From Mytilus galloprovincialis (Eukaryota; Mollusca; Bivalvia; Mytilida; Mytilidae), in contig NC_134847.1 in assembly GCF_965363235.1 (NCBI RefSeq), forward strand, positions 55,460,439 to 55,524,438: a DNA stretch of 64,000 nt, given 5' to 3'. This document shows, in pieces, positions 10,006-21,599 of the stretch. The stretch's first letter is position 1; each line of letters starts with the position of its first letter. Made by a program: the position numbers and the translations under genes. The notes beneath the pieces are model-generated. The model was not told where the DNA came from, searched no databases, and saw nothing but the letters and a program-made list of their open reading frames with translations.

Positions 10006-11649
10006 TTTTTTCAGGGTTTTTTTTTTCAACATAACAAATAAAAAATTTACGTGTATTCAAAAACCGAAAGTGGCTGAGGAAAACACCTTTAACCATGTAA
10101 GAACATCTATATCTGACTCAATTTCAGTATAATTTCTTAATTAATGTAATGTTTGGCATATCATGATAATGAATTAGATTTATTTAGAATAAATCATAGA
10201 TTTGATGAAAAATATTCACACCACATCTTCCTATGTCTATTTAACTGGGATTGTTTACTAGAAATTCTCACAAGATTGCTGTTAGTGTTAGCCAAAACAT
10301 GTGACAAAATACCCGTACGGGTTATTTTCTTGTATAATTTTTGAGACATGATTCTCAATCATAACAGCAGGGACTGTGATTGATCAGTTGATTGTCAATA
10401 AAAACCGGGAATTAGTCTATAGTTAACAATCATCAAAGAAAGCAGGCCTATAAAATACGTTAGAGCTAAAAATGGCAGATATATTTTCTTGTTGTTTTCG
10501 GAAGGAAATGGGTTCCAGTTGTTCTATACGTTGTTGCTTTTTACCTAATTCGCCTACTTTTTGATTGCCTCCTCGATACCAATGTCTTAGTCACATTTTG
10601 TAATATGATTTATTACATCGAGTTAGCAAACAATTAATGCTGTGTTAGTTCTTTAGACACAACTGATATACTGTCCAATTAGTCAACAGAATGAAACAAA
10701 ATACACGATGTTGATTACAGTTTTTAGTATAATTGAGTAGAACGATCAATGCTAAAAATTTGAATAAATAACAGTCGAATTTCATTATGATTTTGTCAAT
10801 TTTTAAAAGTAATAATCTGAGATTGATCATCCGAACATTTGATCCAAGGAATTGCTTTAGTGGTTCTGATTATATTAATTGTAATCAACAAATGCTATAT
10901 TACCGTTTATCACTGGGTTTTTTTTGGTCAAAACTATAGAACCTTCAATGTTTTTATATTAACCGTAACTGTTGTATATAAATAAAGGCAACAGTAGTAT
11001 ACCGCTGTTCAAACTCATAAATCCATGGACAAAAAACAAAATCGGGGTAACAAACTAAAACATTTTTATCTCTAGTTCAGGAAATAGCAACTTGGCTGTT
11101 ACCGTATCGTTGTTTGTATTTTATCTTTGGCTTCTTTGTGTAAAGACTTCTGAAAGATGAAGCAATTAAGAACAAGATTTTAAATTAAACTTTGACTTGA
11201 ATGCTTCTTCAATTTTTTTTATTTTACTTTTAAATGTTCGTTTAATGTTGACTTTTTTTGCATGCATCAATCACAAAAAAAGAACAGACATTTTCATAAA
11301 TCAAATACCGAATACAGGACAGGGTAAAATTTCGAAAGCCAATTCGCTTGTTACTGAATATTTAATATTAAATTCCAGTGTTGTTCTATTGTTTTTTTTG
11401 TGATTATTTCTTAAGAAATAATTTTAAACTAAATTTTTCTACTTAATTGCATTTAACTCATTTACAAAAGCTGGTTTCAGTTTAACATATCCAATAAAAA
11501 TAATAAAATGTTTGATAGTATATATGAGAGCCGAAAGGTTCTAAACAAAACAGCCAAACCCGTATGAACAAATCTTTATCTGAGTGCATTGCATCCTTAT
11601 GTACAGTCCCATAATATAATCTATGAAACAGTTTGCATAGTTTGTAGTG
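10006..11649. other. Gene-free AT-rich stretch
   Basis: No gene recognised. A family D relic lies at about 10985-11060 ('AGTAGTATACCGCTGTTC'). Short open frames here are low in complexity and have no recognisable domain. Confidence 0.35.
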
Positions 11650-11930
11650 AGTTGGTTGGAATAAATCAGTGGGGTTTTTATTCCCCCAGGGTATCACCAA
11701 ACCAGTAGTCAGCACTTATTACCATTGAACAGATATAGTCATAATTATAGATTTTCTTTGCATTACCGTATTTGACAGTATTTGGCACAACTTTTTACTA
11801 TTTTGGGTCCTCAATGCTCTTCAACTTTGTATTTTTTTGGTTTTATAACTATTTTGATCTGAGCGTCACTGATGAGGTTTATGTAGACGAAACGCGCGTC
11901 GGCGTATTAAATTATAATCCTGGTACCTGA
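11650..11930 (-). repeat. Dispersed repeat, family B, copy 2
   Basis: Reverse-orientation copy, from 'CCCCCAGGGTATCACCAA' through 'TATTTGGCACAACTTTTTA' and 'GAGCGTCACTGATGAG' to 'GACGAAACGCGCGTC' and 'AAATTATAATCCTGGTACC'. It directly abuts the Ty3/gypsy fossil. Confidence 0.75.
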
Positions 11931-11940
11931 TTACCACCTA

Positions 11941-12240
11941 AGAATATGCATTGTGTTCATTGATGATGTGATTATCTTTGGAAAGACATATGAGGAACAT
12001 CCCAACAACTTGCAACTGGTAGTGGACCGCATCAGAAAGGCGAACCTGAAGTTGGCACCCAAGAAATGTTCGTTCTTTCAACGCAAGGTAAAGTTCCTGG
12101 GACACATTGTTTCAGCAGATGGAGTGGAAGTAGATCCAGAAAAGTCCTGACTTGGCCAACACCTACATCACCCGAAGATGTTCGACGTTTCTTGGGATTG
12201 GCTGGGTACTACATACGTTTCATTATTAAGAACTTCAGAA
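11941..12240 (+). mobile_element. Ty3/gypsy-type LTR retrotransposon fossil (reverse transcriptase piece)
   Basis: A roughly 300-base remnant of a Ty3/gypsy-family pol gene, covering the reverse transcriptase catalytic core and the segment just after it. It is broken and isolated: no gag, protease, RNase H or integrase and no LTRs were seen around it. A moderately old fossil. Confidence 0.8.
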
Positions 12241-12900
12241 GTTCATTTTTGTTTGTGATTTTACTTATTTTGTTCACCATTTGGCTTTTTTAACACTGAC
12301 ATGAATAAAGAAAAAAAATGCCAACAATTTCAGGCTTTAATCAAATCTTTATTTGTGTAAGTTGATGCAAGCATTCGATCTGTTTTAGTGTTTTATACCG
12401 TAAGAGACATATAAGGTTTAACAATCGTATTGCATAAATGTTTAAACACATTAATTATGACCTTTGAAAGTCTAGGAGTTCGTACATTTTCTCCGAGCAG
12501 GTTTAACAACATTTCAGACAAATATACTTTACTGTTGGTGAGCATTCATTAGCTGTCTCTAAGTTAGAGATTATATTAATAGTTTAGAACATTCATTGAA
12601 GCTAGAGCACGAAAGGTGTGTTAATCAATTCTTTTAATATCACATTTTAATGTATTGTCAACCAACAACAGGTTCAAAATTTTATCTTTACGTATAGTTA
12701 TTAAATTCAATTTTAAATCATAACAACATTTATGAATGTTTAAATAGATCTGTGTATTTATAAGTGTTTATTAAAGACATTTATGTATATCTATACTTTC
12801 GTTTATTTGTTTGGAAACGTTTCAAAATATTATATACCAATATGAAGAACCTTTCATAATTTTATTTATGTTATTTAGTCACAAAGTAAGTTCCTTTTGA
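12241..12900. other. Gene-free AT-rich stretch
   Basis: Nothing recognisable; no coding signal, no clear repeat. Confidence 0.3.
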
Positions 12901-12903
12901 AAC

Positions 12904-13262
12904 GGACCGTGCAAGACTATCTTGGACAGACAAGATGGATAAAAAAACTCTCGGAGATAAGTTACTTAGTTTAATGATGCAATTTACTGTAGGCGTACAG
13001 ATAGCACATCTGCTTCAAATAATCTTGATTCTGGAATTGTTTATTTTTAAAGCCTTTTATGAATATACAAAATGTATAAAAAAAAATATCTTCTCTTAAT
13101 TCTCTTAAAATTTAGGATAATAACGCAAGTTTCGTTTTGCAGTAATGAATACACTGATTTAAGTTGCTGTCCGCATCATATAACCTTCAAACTAAGTATC
13201 TTACCTACGATAGTTTTTTTTATCTTTCCTTGTCTTCCCATTGGAGTCTTGCACGGTAAAAA
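12904..13262. repeat. Imperfect inverted-repeat (foldback) element
   Basis: Arms of about 50 bases at 12904-12955 and 13204-13260 are reverse complements with mismatches: 'ACCGTGCAAGACT' on the left pairs with 'AGTCTTGCACGGT' on the right, followed inside by 'ACAAG' and 'GATAAAAAAAC' blocks. The internal spacer is about 250 bases. A likely non-autonomous DNA transposon. Confidence 0.6.
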
Positions 13263-13979
13263 GACATATTACTTTATACATATTCTGGAAATTCCTTATA
13301 AAGTGAGGACAATGACAGTTGTATTCGAGTCGTCTCTTTGGTTGCTATAGCAGAGTGTTTGCTTTGACAGTTTTTAAGGACAAGTTCATTTGAAGTTTAC
13401 TTTATAGGTCCGTACTTTGTTACTCTTTATAGTATTTCCCATAACCTCTAGAGTAGCGTAAGAGTACAACACAAACTTACCAACAAGTTTAACTCTTTAA
13501 TGAGAATCAATTTGATAATAGTTATATGTATCGAGTTTACAAGATCTAATGAGCACACTTCATGAGACTTTAAATAAGAATGGGTTATTTGTACAACGAA
13601 GTGCTTATTATTTTAAATTTAAATATGATTAGTTGCCTATATTTTAACAAGAAGGTAGGTATTACGGTAGAAAATTGCATCATACTTGTAAACCGATGTA
13701 CATGTGTTTAAGTTATTAAAATCAATGTGATACCATATTCAAACCGTCTTTAATCGTCTTTAAAATATGTTAAGATTTGTTTAGGTAGGTAAGGAAAATT
13801 GAATAACGTAACATTATTTCTCTTTTAGCGTCAGTCTTATTCTTTTAGATTTATTCTTATTTTGGAGATTTCTAAAATAAAAAGATTAACATATCTAAGA
13901 CAATAACAATCAAAACCAAGGAGTAAACAAAGACTAAAAAAAAACACAGGACATTTACATCAACAGTTATAAATAATAA
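13263..13979. other. Gene-free AT-rich stretch
   Basis: Nothing recognisable beyond AT-rich sequence. Confidence 0.3.
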
Positions 13980-14215
13980 TTAAGAAACAACGCGAACTCC
14001 ACTAAAAACCGGGAGTGAAATCAGGTGCTCCGGAAGGGTAAGCATTTCCTGCTCCGTATACGGCACCCGTCGTGTTATTTCTTTGTTCAGTCCGGTATTG
14101 ATGGAAGGTTATTATGATATAGGGAGAATATCAGATATGAGTTCTGATACACTTTTGGCATAATTAGCTCATGATGGCGACCGTAAAATTTCTTGAGTGA
14201 TGACCTTAATTTTTA
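13980..14215 (+). repeat. Dispersed repeat, family A, with Penelope tail relic
   Basis: Contains 'GGGAGTGAAATCAGGTGCTC', 'CGGAAGGGTAAGCA', 'GGCACCCGTCGTGTT', then a short stretch ('CTCATGATGGCGACCGTAAA') that matches the antisense of the Penelope C-terminal coding end seen at 22 kb and 40.8 kb. Confidence 0.6.
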
Positions 14216-14384
14216 ATTGACATACATTTATACTAGAAAGATAATTTGATCTGATATGCATGATCTATTTATTCGCCTATAGATCATACAAAGAAAAACT
14301 ATCTTTTTTCTTTGTTATTTCCTGAGATGATATACTTATAAATGAAATGGAAATGGAATTAAACAACATATGTATTTACACATA

Positions 14385-14640
14385 TAAAGGAAGATGTGGT
14401 ATGACTGCCAATGAGACAACCTTCTATCCAAGTAAAAGGTAAACCACTAGAGGTCAAAGTAAGATCTTCAACACGGAGCCTTGGCTCATACTGAACAGCA
14501 AGCTATAGAGGACCCCCAAAATAACTAGTGTAATACCATTCAAACAGGAAAACTAACGGGCTAATATATATAAAGAACGAGCAACACTGCTGAACTACGT
14601 CAACCAACGAGAACTACTCAACATCAGATTCCTGACTTAG
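14385..14640 (+). repeat. SINE-like dispersed repeat, family C
   Basis: 'ATGTGGTATGACTGCCAATG' head, 'AGGTCAAAGTAAGATCTTC', 'AACACGGAGCCTTGGCTCA', 'CAAACAGGAAAACTAACGG' and 'CAGATTCCTGACTTAGTACA'. A variant of the copy at 5521-5890. Confidence 0.65.
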
Positions 14641-15142
14641 TACAGACTTGTTTAGAAATTCGTGCACACAATAAAATAAAAGAATAGATTAAGCGACCAA
14701 GTAGGCTATCGAATTTATATTTTAAAAAAATAACATAGAATACATATAGTGATACTGCCATGATCGAAAGGAAAAGAGGGTCCTGATTCAATTCATTTGA
14801 ATATGTTCTTGTCCTCAATATGCATTTGATATTTCAACTTTACATTACTAGTAATCAGCAATCGCACGTCATCATAATTGTGTTGAGAGTTCATATTGCT
14901 AGGTATCATTATGGGTAAATCAAGTGGCGATACATCAATAAATGGCGACTGTTGATGAAATTTACAACAATAATATTATTATATACGGATTATTAAATAT
15001 TGTGATTATAAAACTCAATTAACAATATAATGCTTTTCCATTTAAAAGTTTGAACTACTTCCAGAGTATAAACGTCATTTCCAATTTAACTAGCTTAACG
15101 CAAATGAAAAAGCGATTTACTTTATATACTTCTCAAGGTGAT

Positions 15143-15190
15143 TAAATTTTAACAAGAGATTAAACGACGTGATATTCGTCAACAATATAT
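15143..15190 (+). promoter_or_regulatory. Conserved upstream block of receptor copy 3
   Basis: 'AACAAGAGATTAAACGACGT' followed by GATATTCGTCAAC, about 80-120 bases before the ATG. It matches in order and orientation the blocks upstream of copies 1 and 2. Confidence 0.45.
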
Positions 15191-15269
15191 CGTTTTATAA
15201 CGTATTTAAAACTTGAAATGTGTATATCATTCTGCTTCTTTTAACAAGTAAACGTGGAACTATTAAGAA

Positions 15270-16436
15270 ATGAATCGTTTCATATACTGTTGCATGGTAT
15301 TTCTCCAATGTCATTTGCCAGGTTTAGGACAAACTTTTGAAAATGTGACAAAACTTTATGACGATCTTTTCAGTAGTTATAGGAATAATATCACACCTCT
15401 AAATAATCAATCAGAGCCTTTTGAAATTACACTGGCGTTTTATTTATTATCAATCAACTCTTTTAGAGAAGTCGAGGAAACGCTAGTTCTAACAGGAGGA
15501 TTAGCTATAGTATGGAAAGACACATCATTATCATGGAATCCTGTAGAATATGGAAATATAAATTCATTGGATGTGGATTCTAAAGATGTATGGTTACCAT
15601 GGTTTTATCTACAAAACAATGCCAAAAAATTTGAACCAGTTGGATTTGATTCTGCTTTTAGAGTAAATATAAATAGCAGCGGGTTTGTTAATTATTCTCC
15701 AGGAAGTATTTTAGAAGCAAAATGTCAAACTGATATTTCTAAATTTCCTTTTGACACCCAACCATGCCTATTAGAATTTCTTGCATGGGGTGGAGGCGCT
15801 ACATTTTACAAATTGATATCGTTTTTTGAGGAAGTTAATTTAGATTTTTACACAAAGGACTCAAATTGGGAAGTGGTAACTAGAAAAACATATGCACAAA
15901 TAGAACCAGAAGGTTATTATAAGTTTCATATGAGCCTATCATTAAAACGTAAACCAATGTATTACATAATAATGATTGTCCTTCCAACGATGTTACTGTC
16001 CTTTCTTAATCCATTAGTGTTTTTACTTCCGGTAGAATCAGGAGAACGCATATCATTATCAATGACAATACTTTTATCGTACGCCATATTTTTAACGCTT
16101 GTTTCAGCATCAATACCAGCATCCTCTAATCCCATGTGTTTCCTGTTGATTGTTATGATTATTATCATGTTGATTAGTGGATTAACGGTAGTGGCTGTCA
16201 TTATAACGACCAAGCTGTACTACCAGGAAGACTATTTCCCTGGAAGGATCGTGAACTGTTTCGTTCACAAGAAAACAAGGAATCAGGACGTTACTCCTTT
16301 TGATTGTAAGAAAAAAGAAAAACAGATCTATAATGGAAAATATGTATCTTATTTGCTTGATAAGTTTTTTTTAGTTTCTTCCTATTTAATTATTGTCATT
16401 ACTCTTGTGGCATATTTTCTGTATGCAAGTATGTAA
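15270..16436 (+). CDS. Intronless nicotinic acetylcholine receptor-like subunit, copy 3
   Basis: Complete 388-aa member of the same family, in inverted orientation to the other two and clearly more diverged (for example YSPGSILEAKCQTDISKFPF shared, but LAWGGGATFYKL where the others have IIWNG-AGTYK). Signal peptide 1-20; Cys-loop C-QTDISKFPFDTQP-C; TM1 near YYIIMIVLPTM; SGERIS before TM2; TM3 MCFLLIVMIIIM; TM4 VSSYLIIVITLVAYFLY. The intracellular loop is short. No double cysteine is seen in loop C. The start is set by the Met preceding the hydrophobic leader, aligned with the other copies. Probably functional; ligand unknown. Confidence 0.93.
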   Translation: MNRFIYCCMVFLQCHLPGLGQTFENVTKLYDDLFSSYRNNITPLNNQSEPFEITLAFYLLSINSFREVEETLVLTGGLAIVWKDTSLSWNPVEYGNINSLDVDSKDVWLPWFYLQNNAKKFEPVGFDSAFRVNINSSGFVNYSPGSILEAKCQTDISKFPFDTQPCLLEFLAWGGGATFYKLISFFEEVNLDFYTKDSNWEVVTRKTYAQIEPEGYYKFHMSLSLKRKPMYYIIMIVLPTMLLSFLNPLVFLLPVESGERISLSMTILLSYAIFLTLVSASIPASSNPMCFLLIVMIIIMLISGLTVVAVIITTKLYYQEDYFPGRIVNCFVHKKTRNQDVTPFDCKKKEKQIYNGKYVSYLLDKFFLVSSYLIIVITLVAYFLYASM

Positions 16437-16579
16437 ATTAGGGTTGAAACAAAAGGGAATTCGAATTACACAAATCAGCCATTAAAGACGATAACTTTGA
16501 TTGTTTATCAGATTTTATGTTAACCACTAGATATTCTAAGTTGTGATGTTTTTGTTATTGTTATTTTGCAATCCATGAA

Positions 16580-16585
16580 AATAAA
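16580..16585 (+). terminator. Candidate poly(A) signal of receptor copy 3
   Basis: AATAAA about 145 bases after the stop codon; the first canonical hexamer downstream. Confidence 0.4.
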
Positions 16586-17134
16586 AAATTAAAACATAAC
16601 ATGAAATTTTAAAACAATATTTAGAATTTGAAAACCTTGAATAATTACAAATGTACTACATACAATTTCTACTTTAGATTTTATGTGGATTGAAATTGTG
16701 TACTAACATTGATTCGAAAGCTTTTTACCTAAATATGATAAAAAATATAGTTATGAATATCCGTTGTAGTTGGTGATATAAAAATGGTGGTGCCGTATGT
16801 TATAACGTCACACTTGTTTTTGGTGTGTGTCTATGTTTCAGATGTTATTGTTGTTTTTGCAAAATTTCACTTTGTTAAATTGTATATAAATATTTTGGTA
16901 TGAAGACATTTGAATTAACTCTTTATAAAATATGTTCATACCAAGTAAAATCTTACATTTTACGTTTTGAAATAAATATTCTAACAGTAAGTTGACTGGT
17001 CAGTTTTTATGTTAAAAACGACCAGTAACGACGAGTTACGACCAGTAGCTACAGTACTATAATATGTTTATCTTATAAATCACACAATATTATGACCAGT
17101 CAAATACAAGTTCCGAAAAGGGGCATATAGGTTT

Positions 17135-17449
17135 CGACCCCGAGGGTATCACCAGGCCAGTAGTCAGCACATCGGTGTTGACATGAATATCAATTATATG
17201 GTCATTTTTATAAATTTCCTGTTACAAAACTTTGAATTTTTCGAAAAACTAAGAATTTTCTTATCCCAGGAATAGATTACCTTAGCCGTATTTGGCACAA
17301 CTTTTTAGAATTTTGGATCCTCAATGCTCTTCAACTTTGTACTTGTTTGGCTTCACATTTATTTTGATCTGAGCGTCACTGATGAGTCTTATGTAGACGA
17401 AACGCGCGTCAACGGCGTACTAAATTATAATTCTGCTACATTTGATAAC
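17135..17449 (-). repeat. Dispersed repeat, family B, copy 3
   Basis: Reverse-orientation copy from 'CCCCGAGGGTATCACCAGGC' to 'GACGAAACGCGCGTC' and 'ACTAAATTATAATTCTGC'; about 310 bases, close to full length. Confidence 0.75.
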
Positions 17450-18891
17450 TATATACAAGGCACGAGGCGTTATAATTAACAAAACGGTTCTTATGGCTAT
17501 TTGTAGTAAAACAACTATATTTTCTTAACAAAAAGGTAATTTTTAGGAGGGTGGAGCGGAGAGGAAGTGAGAAGAAGTTGGGATTTAAGCGATCCCAGTA
17601 TAGCTCCCCCAAATGTTTACGCTCTTCAAGTTAGTGGTTGTCTTTTATTACTTTATTTCTGACATTTAAGAAGTAAGGCCTGTTCATGAAACTGCCATCT
17701 CTGTTCTTGTCCATTCGTTTTTTATGCGTTTTGTTATTTGATTTTGCCATGTGATTATGGACTTTCCGGATTGATTTTCCTCTGAGTTCAGTATTTTTGT
17801 GATTTTACTCTGTAATAGCTTACATTTAGCTAAATTTATGCATCTATTTCGGAGCGATTTATATTTTAAGATAATGAAAAGACACTTACATATTGTTGAA
17901 AACGACGTATAAAAAGACGGTATATTGTCCTCCAAACATGATTTCGTTGTTTATCGTTCAGAAACTATTTTATAGACCATGTATAAACGGAACAAATAAT
18001 ATATCAATTGATTTTGCTTAAATATTTGATAGAAAAAAGTAAAATGACAGAAATACCTAACTTCGAGGAAAATTTCAAATGGATAATCCCTCAACAAATG
18101 GTAAAAAATCAAACGCTCAAACACATCAAACACATCAAACGAATGAATAACAACTGTCATATACGAGAATTGTTTGTTATGCTGCCAGGACTGAACTAAA
18201 TATATACACACATTTTGCTCATCTGCTTTGTCTATATGCCTTTTTGGTGTTACTTCGAAAAGTTGTTTGTTGCTCTTCTTTCATTTTTAATATGTGCTTT
18301 GTCTATATGCCTTTTTAAGTTTCTTCGTTACATGTATGACGTGGCTCTGTACTTATACATCCCGTCATTGTGTTATTGTTCTATGGTAAATTTGTGCATT
18401 CTTGTCTAATTTTTACTAATATGATTGGTTTATATGCCATTTCGTGCTTCTTTGTTACATGTTTGTATATTTTTAGTGATTAGGATTACAGCACAATGTT
18501 GACTGCTTTATTATTGACATTTTTACCTATAATGTCTGTTTTGTTCACATGCACGCATCGTTGTCAATATAATGGAATTTGAACTGTCATACAAGTGAGA
18601 GGTTTAACTAGCTATAAAATCTTGTTCAATCCACCATTTTCTAAATAAGAAAGTGCCTGCACCAAGTCAGAAATATGACAGTTGTTATCCATTCGTTTGA
18701 TGTGTTTAAGCTTTTGATTTTGCCATTTGATTAGGGATTGGCCGTTTTGAATTTTCCTCGGAGTTCGGTATTTTTGTGATTTTACTTTTTTTGTGAATTG
18801 TGTAATAATGACTACTGTTTATATAAGAGAAACTTACCAATTCGCAAATATATGATGCAAATCACTGAATACTTATTATCAATGTATTAAA
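17450..18891. repeat. Repeat-rich stretch with three family G copies
   Basis: Family G ('TTGATTTTGCCA', 'GTATTTTTGTGATTTTACT') is present forward at about 17670-17815 and 18550-18800. It is reversed at about 18030-18170 ('AAAATGACAGAAATACC', 'CAAACACATCAAACG'). The 18230-18420 segment is pyrimidine-rich and unassigned. No gene. Confidence 0.5.
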
Positions 18892-19173
18892 AAATCATCA
18901 ATGAGTTGATTTTTTGATTTTTGATGTTTTAACGCCACTTTTAAGCACCACATTTAGGCTATTTCGTGGCAGCCAGTTTTTATTGGTGGAGGAAGCCGCA
19001 GTGCTCTGGAAAAAACACTGACATTCGATAGGAAAACTGACAATCCTAGTCAATTAAGATTGGAGTCGAGTTCACCCGCACGATCGGGGTTCGAACTCAC
19101 AACCTCAGTGTTGACCGGCAAACAGTTACAGTACTAACTACTTACCCCACCGAGGCCTCTAAATCATCAATGA
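18892..19173 (-). mobile_element. Full-length tRNA-derived SINE with 13-bp target-site duplication
   Basis: The SINE body is 18905-19160, read on the minus strand. It begins AGAGGCCTCGGTGGGGTAAG, a tRNA-like head with an A-box-like segment, followed by a B box (GAGTTCGAACCCC). The body continues through a segment reading 'CTTCCTCCACCAATAAAAAC', 'TGGCTGCCACGAAATAGCC' and ends at 'AGTGGCGTTAAAAC' plus a CAAAAAT-type tail. Perfect 13-bp direct repeats AAATCATCAATGA flank it at 18892-18904 and 19161-19173, the signature of target-primed insertion. The tail type is common in mollusc SINEs, from family recognition. Confidence 0.88.
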
Positions 19174-20600
19174 TCCCTGGTATATAAGTTGTTACATTAA
19201 TGCATTCAAACTAATCAATGATCCCTGGTTTATAATTTGTTACGCCAAACATGGGGTTTTCTACGTCCGACTCATCACTTGTGCTCTAATAAAAGAAGTA
19301 GAAATGCCAAATGGAAGACGAAGACTAATAGCATTGTAAGCCACACATGCCAAAAGGTGTGAAAAGATATGGTTTCGGTAACTATGCCTGGTCGTGTTCT
19401 TTACTTTTTGTGTAGTGTTTGTAGTCTTGAAGTGCCTTTCCAAAGGCTTTATGTGTTGTTGTTATTGTTGGGTTTTTTTTCATGGATTTAAATTTTGTTC
19501 GCCAGCTAGATATCAGTATCGTTGTCTTATTTTGTAGTATATGGTAGTACACGTAGAAAATGTCAACAAAAAGCTCACTGCGACTTCTATATTTATTTTA
19601 CCCTAGACCAACTCGACCAATACCCGATCCCTTTGCGACAACATTCGACCACTCTGAAATGATCAGACATTAGTCGACACCGCTACTCGACGAATTCTCG
19701 GTCTCTTCTCGAGTGACTTGCTTCTCGGTCCTTACTCGATTGTTTTTGACATGTCAAAACTCTCGGGTAAATGGTCAGATCGATGACGAGTAGGGTAGAC
19801 TATCCCGAACATCCTTGTCGATTGAGTCAGACCAGTCGCCCGATCACGTAATTTGTCTTAATCGGGCTTGATCGAATTGATCTGATCGGCAGTGTGAACC
19901 TAGCTTAATAAACGATTTGGTAAACAGTTTTTGCTATAATTGAGTAGGCAAATCAATGTTATACATTTCAATTAATGTTGTCCAATATTCGAATATGGTG
20001 TTGTTAGTCAAAGCAATTTTCTAAATTGATCATTAGTAAATTTCGAAGAAGTAAATTGGTTAAATGGTTGTAGAACCTTAATTATCCTTAAATCAACTAT
20101 TGCTGTTTACTTTTTTTTCGTCAATACTATACAGAACGCACTATATTCTTTATTGGTTTTCCAATCGGTTCAGTTTTCACAAATGAAACAAAACACTTTC
20201 ATTTGAAATGTATTAATTGTTCGTGATCGATGATCTATACATGATTGTTCTGAATTAGGACAATATTGGCGTTGCTTTATTCATACTTTCGCCATTTCAA
20301 AGCCTTTTAGGACAGTATAATCCTGGTTTGCAAAATTTCAGGTTTTTAAAAACGCCAAGTGTTTTTTTTATAATTGAACAATCATTTAAGTTGATTTCTG
20401 AATTTTAGACATATGTATGTTACCGAGTATTTTAACTATAAAATTAAATAGATAACACTAAATTCTTCTATTAGATTAAATCTTTCTGAAATTTTATATA
20501 GAATAAGTTCTGAAAAATAAATGCAACTGTTCAGTAACCAAGCTTTATGACTGACATGATGTGATCAGCATTCTGCATCCAAGCTATCATTTTATTTGTT
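19174..20600. other. Gene-free stretch
   Basis: About 19600-19910 is a less AT-rich block, unusually dense in TCGA/CGA motifs, ending 'GGCAGTGTGAACCTAGCTTA'. It is probably a transposon remnant, since similar 'GTGTGAAC' ends occur at 59.4 kb. The remainder is AT-rich with no coding signal. Confidence 0.35.
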
Positions 20601-21599
20601 CAATATTGATCAATCTGGATGACATTTGTAAAGCTGACAACGCAACAGCAATAATGGGTACCTACTTCGTAACAGAGTTTTGGGTTGAAAGATACTACTT
20701 GTTTATGTAATCTACTTCTTGACTGAATTACCCTGCACCACTGATTGAAAGGATAAGACATAGAGATAAAGCAGAGATATAGCTCAATACGTACATCCTA
20801 AAATATACCATATCTGTATTTGGTGTAATTAAAAGTTGACAAACTAGGACTTTACCTTCCATACTTTGTCCTCAAACCACAATCCAATAATCTGTATGCT
20901 TGCAGAAAAACATTTAATGAGATTATATAGAATTTAATACATGTCATATGTATTTGCTTACAAAATAATAATGAGATATCTGTTTCGTTGTTTTAAATGA
21001 ATTACTCGTTATGTATTTATAATTCGTTTGTTTTCTTGTGGTCTTATGAACATATTGTTACAAAAAAGTGTTAAATTTTATTTAATGGTTTGCTTGTTAG
21101 CAATAGAATAGTTTTGTTCATCCCATTCGTATGAAGAATTAATGGTACCTGGTAATGTGGGGAAACAATTTGAATAAAGTCTATAATAACTCATTAATAG
21201 CACTGTCGTTTGCGCGAAACGCTAGAATAACCTTTTATAGCCGACCACGCAATGTGAGTTTTTCTCATTGTTGAAGGCCATACGGTTGCCTTTGATTGAA
21301 AACATCCACATCATGTATTTTTTTATATACACTTTTACGCTTGTAGGATATACCTCAGATAAACACCACGAGCATGACACAATGACGACTGGAAACACCA
21401 TTCTTTTATTTCCTTTCTATTGATAGGGAGAGTCGTCAAACCTTTTATCCATTCAGCTAATCGAAAATCCAAATATATTAGATTCGAAAAAAATAGATTT
21501 TACTGGTAAATAATGTGCATTAGTCTCGGATTTCCTGTGTGCGGCATGAATGATGTGCAGTAACGGGAAACATTACAAAAAACATTTTGATATCATATT
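20601..21599. other. Gene-free stretch
   Basis: No gene. A fragment of family C in reverse orientation sits at about 21238-21300 ('TATAGCCGACCACGCAATG', 'TTGAAGGCCATACGGTTGCC'). Confidence 0.35.

Noticed and set aside
19020-19160. Possible functional tRNA gene on the minus strand
   Set aside because: A- and B-box-like segments are present, but there is no cloverleaf-quality structure, and the flanking 13-bp repeats and SINE body show it is a SINE head.
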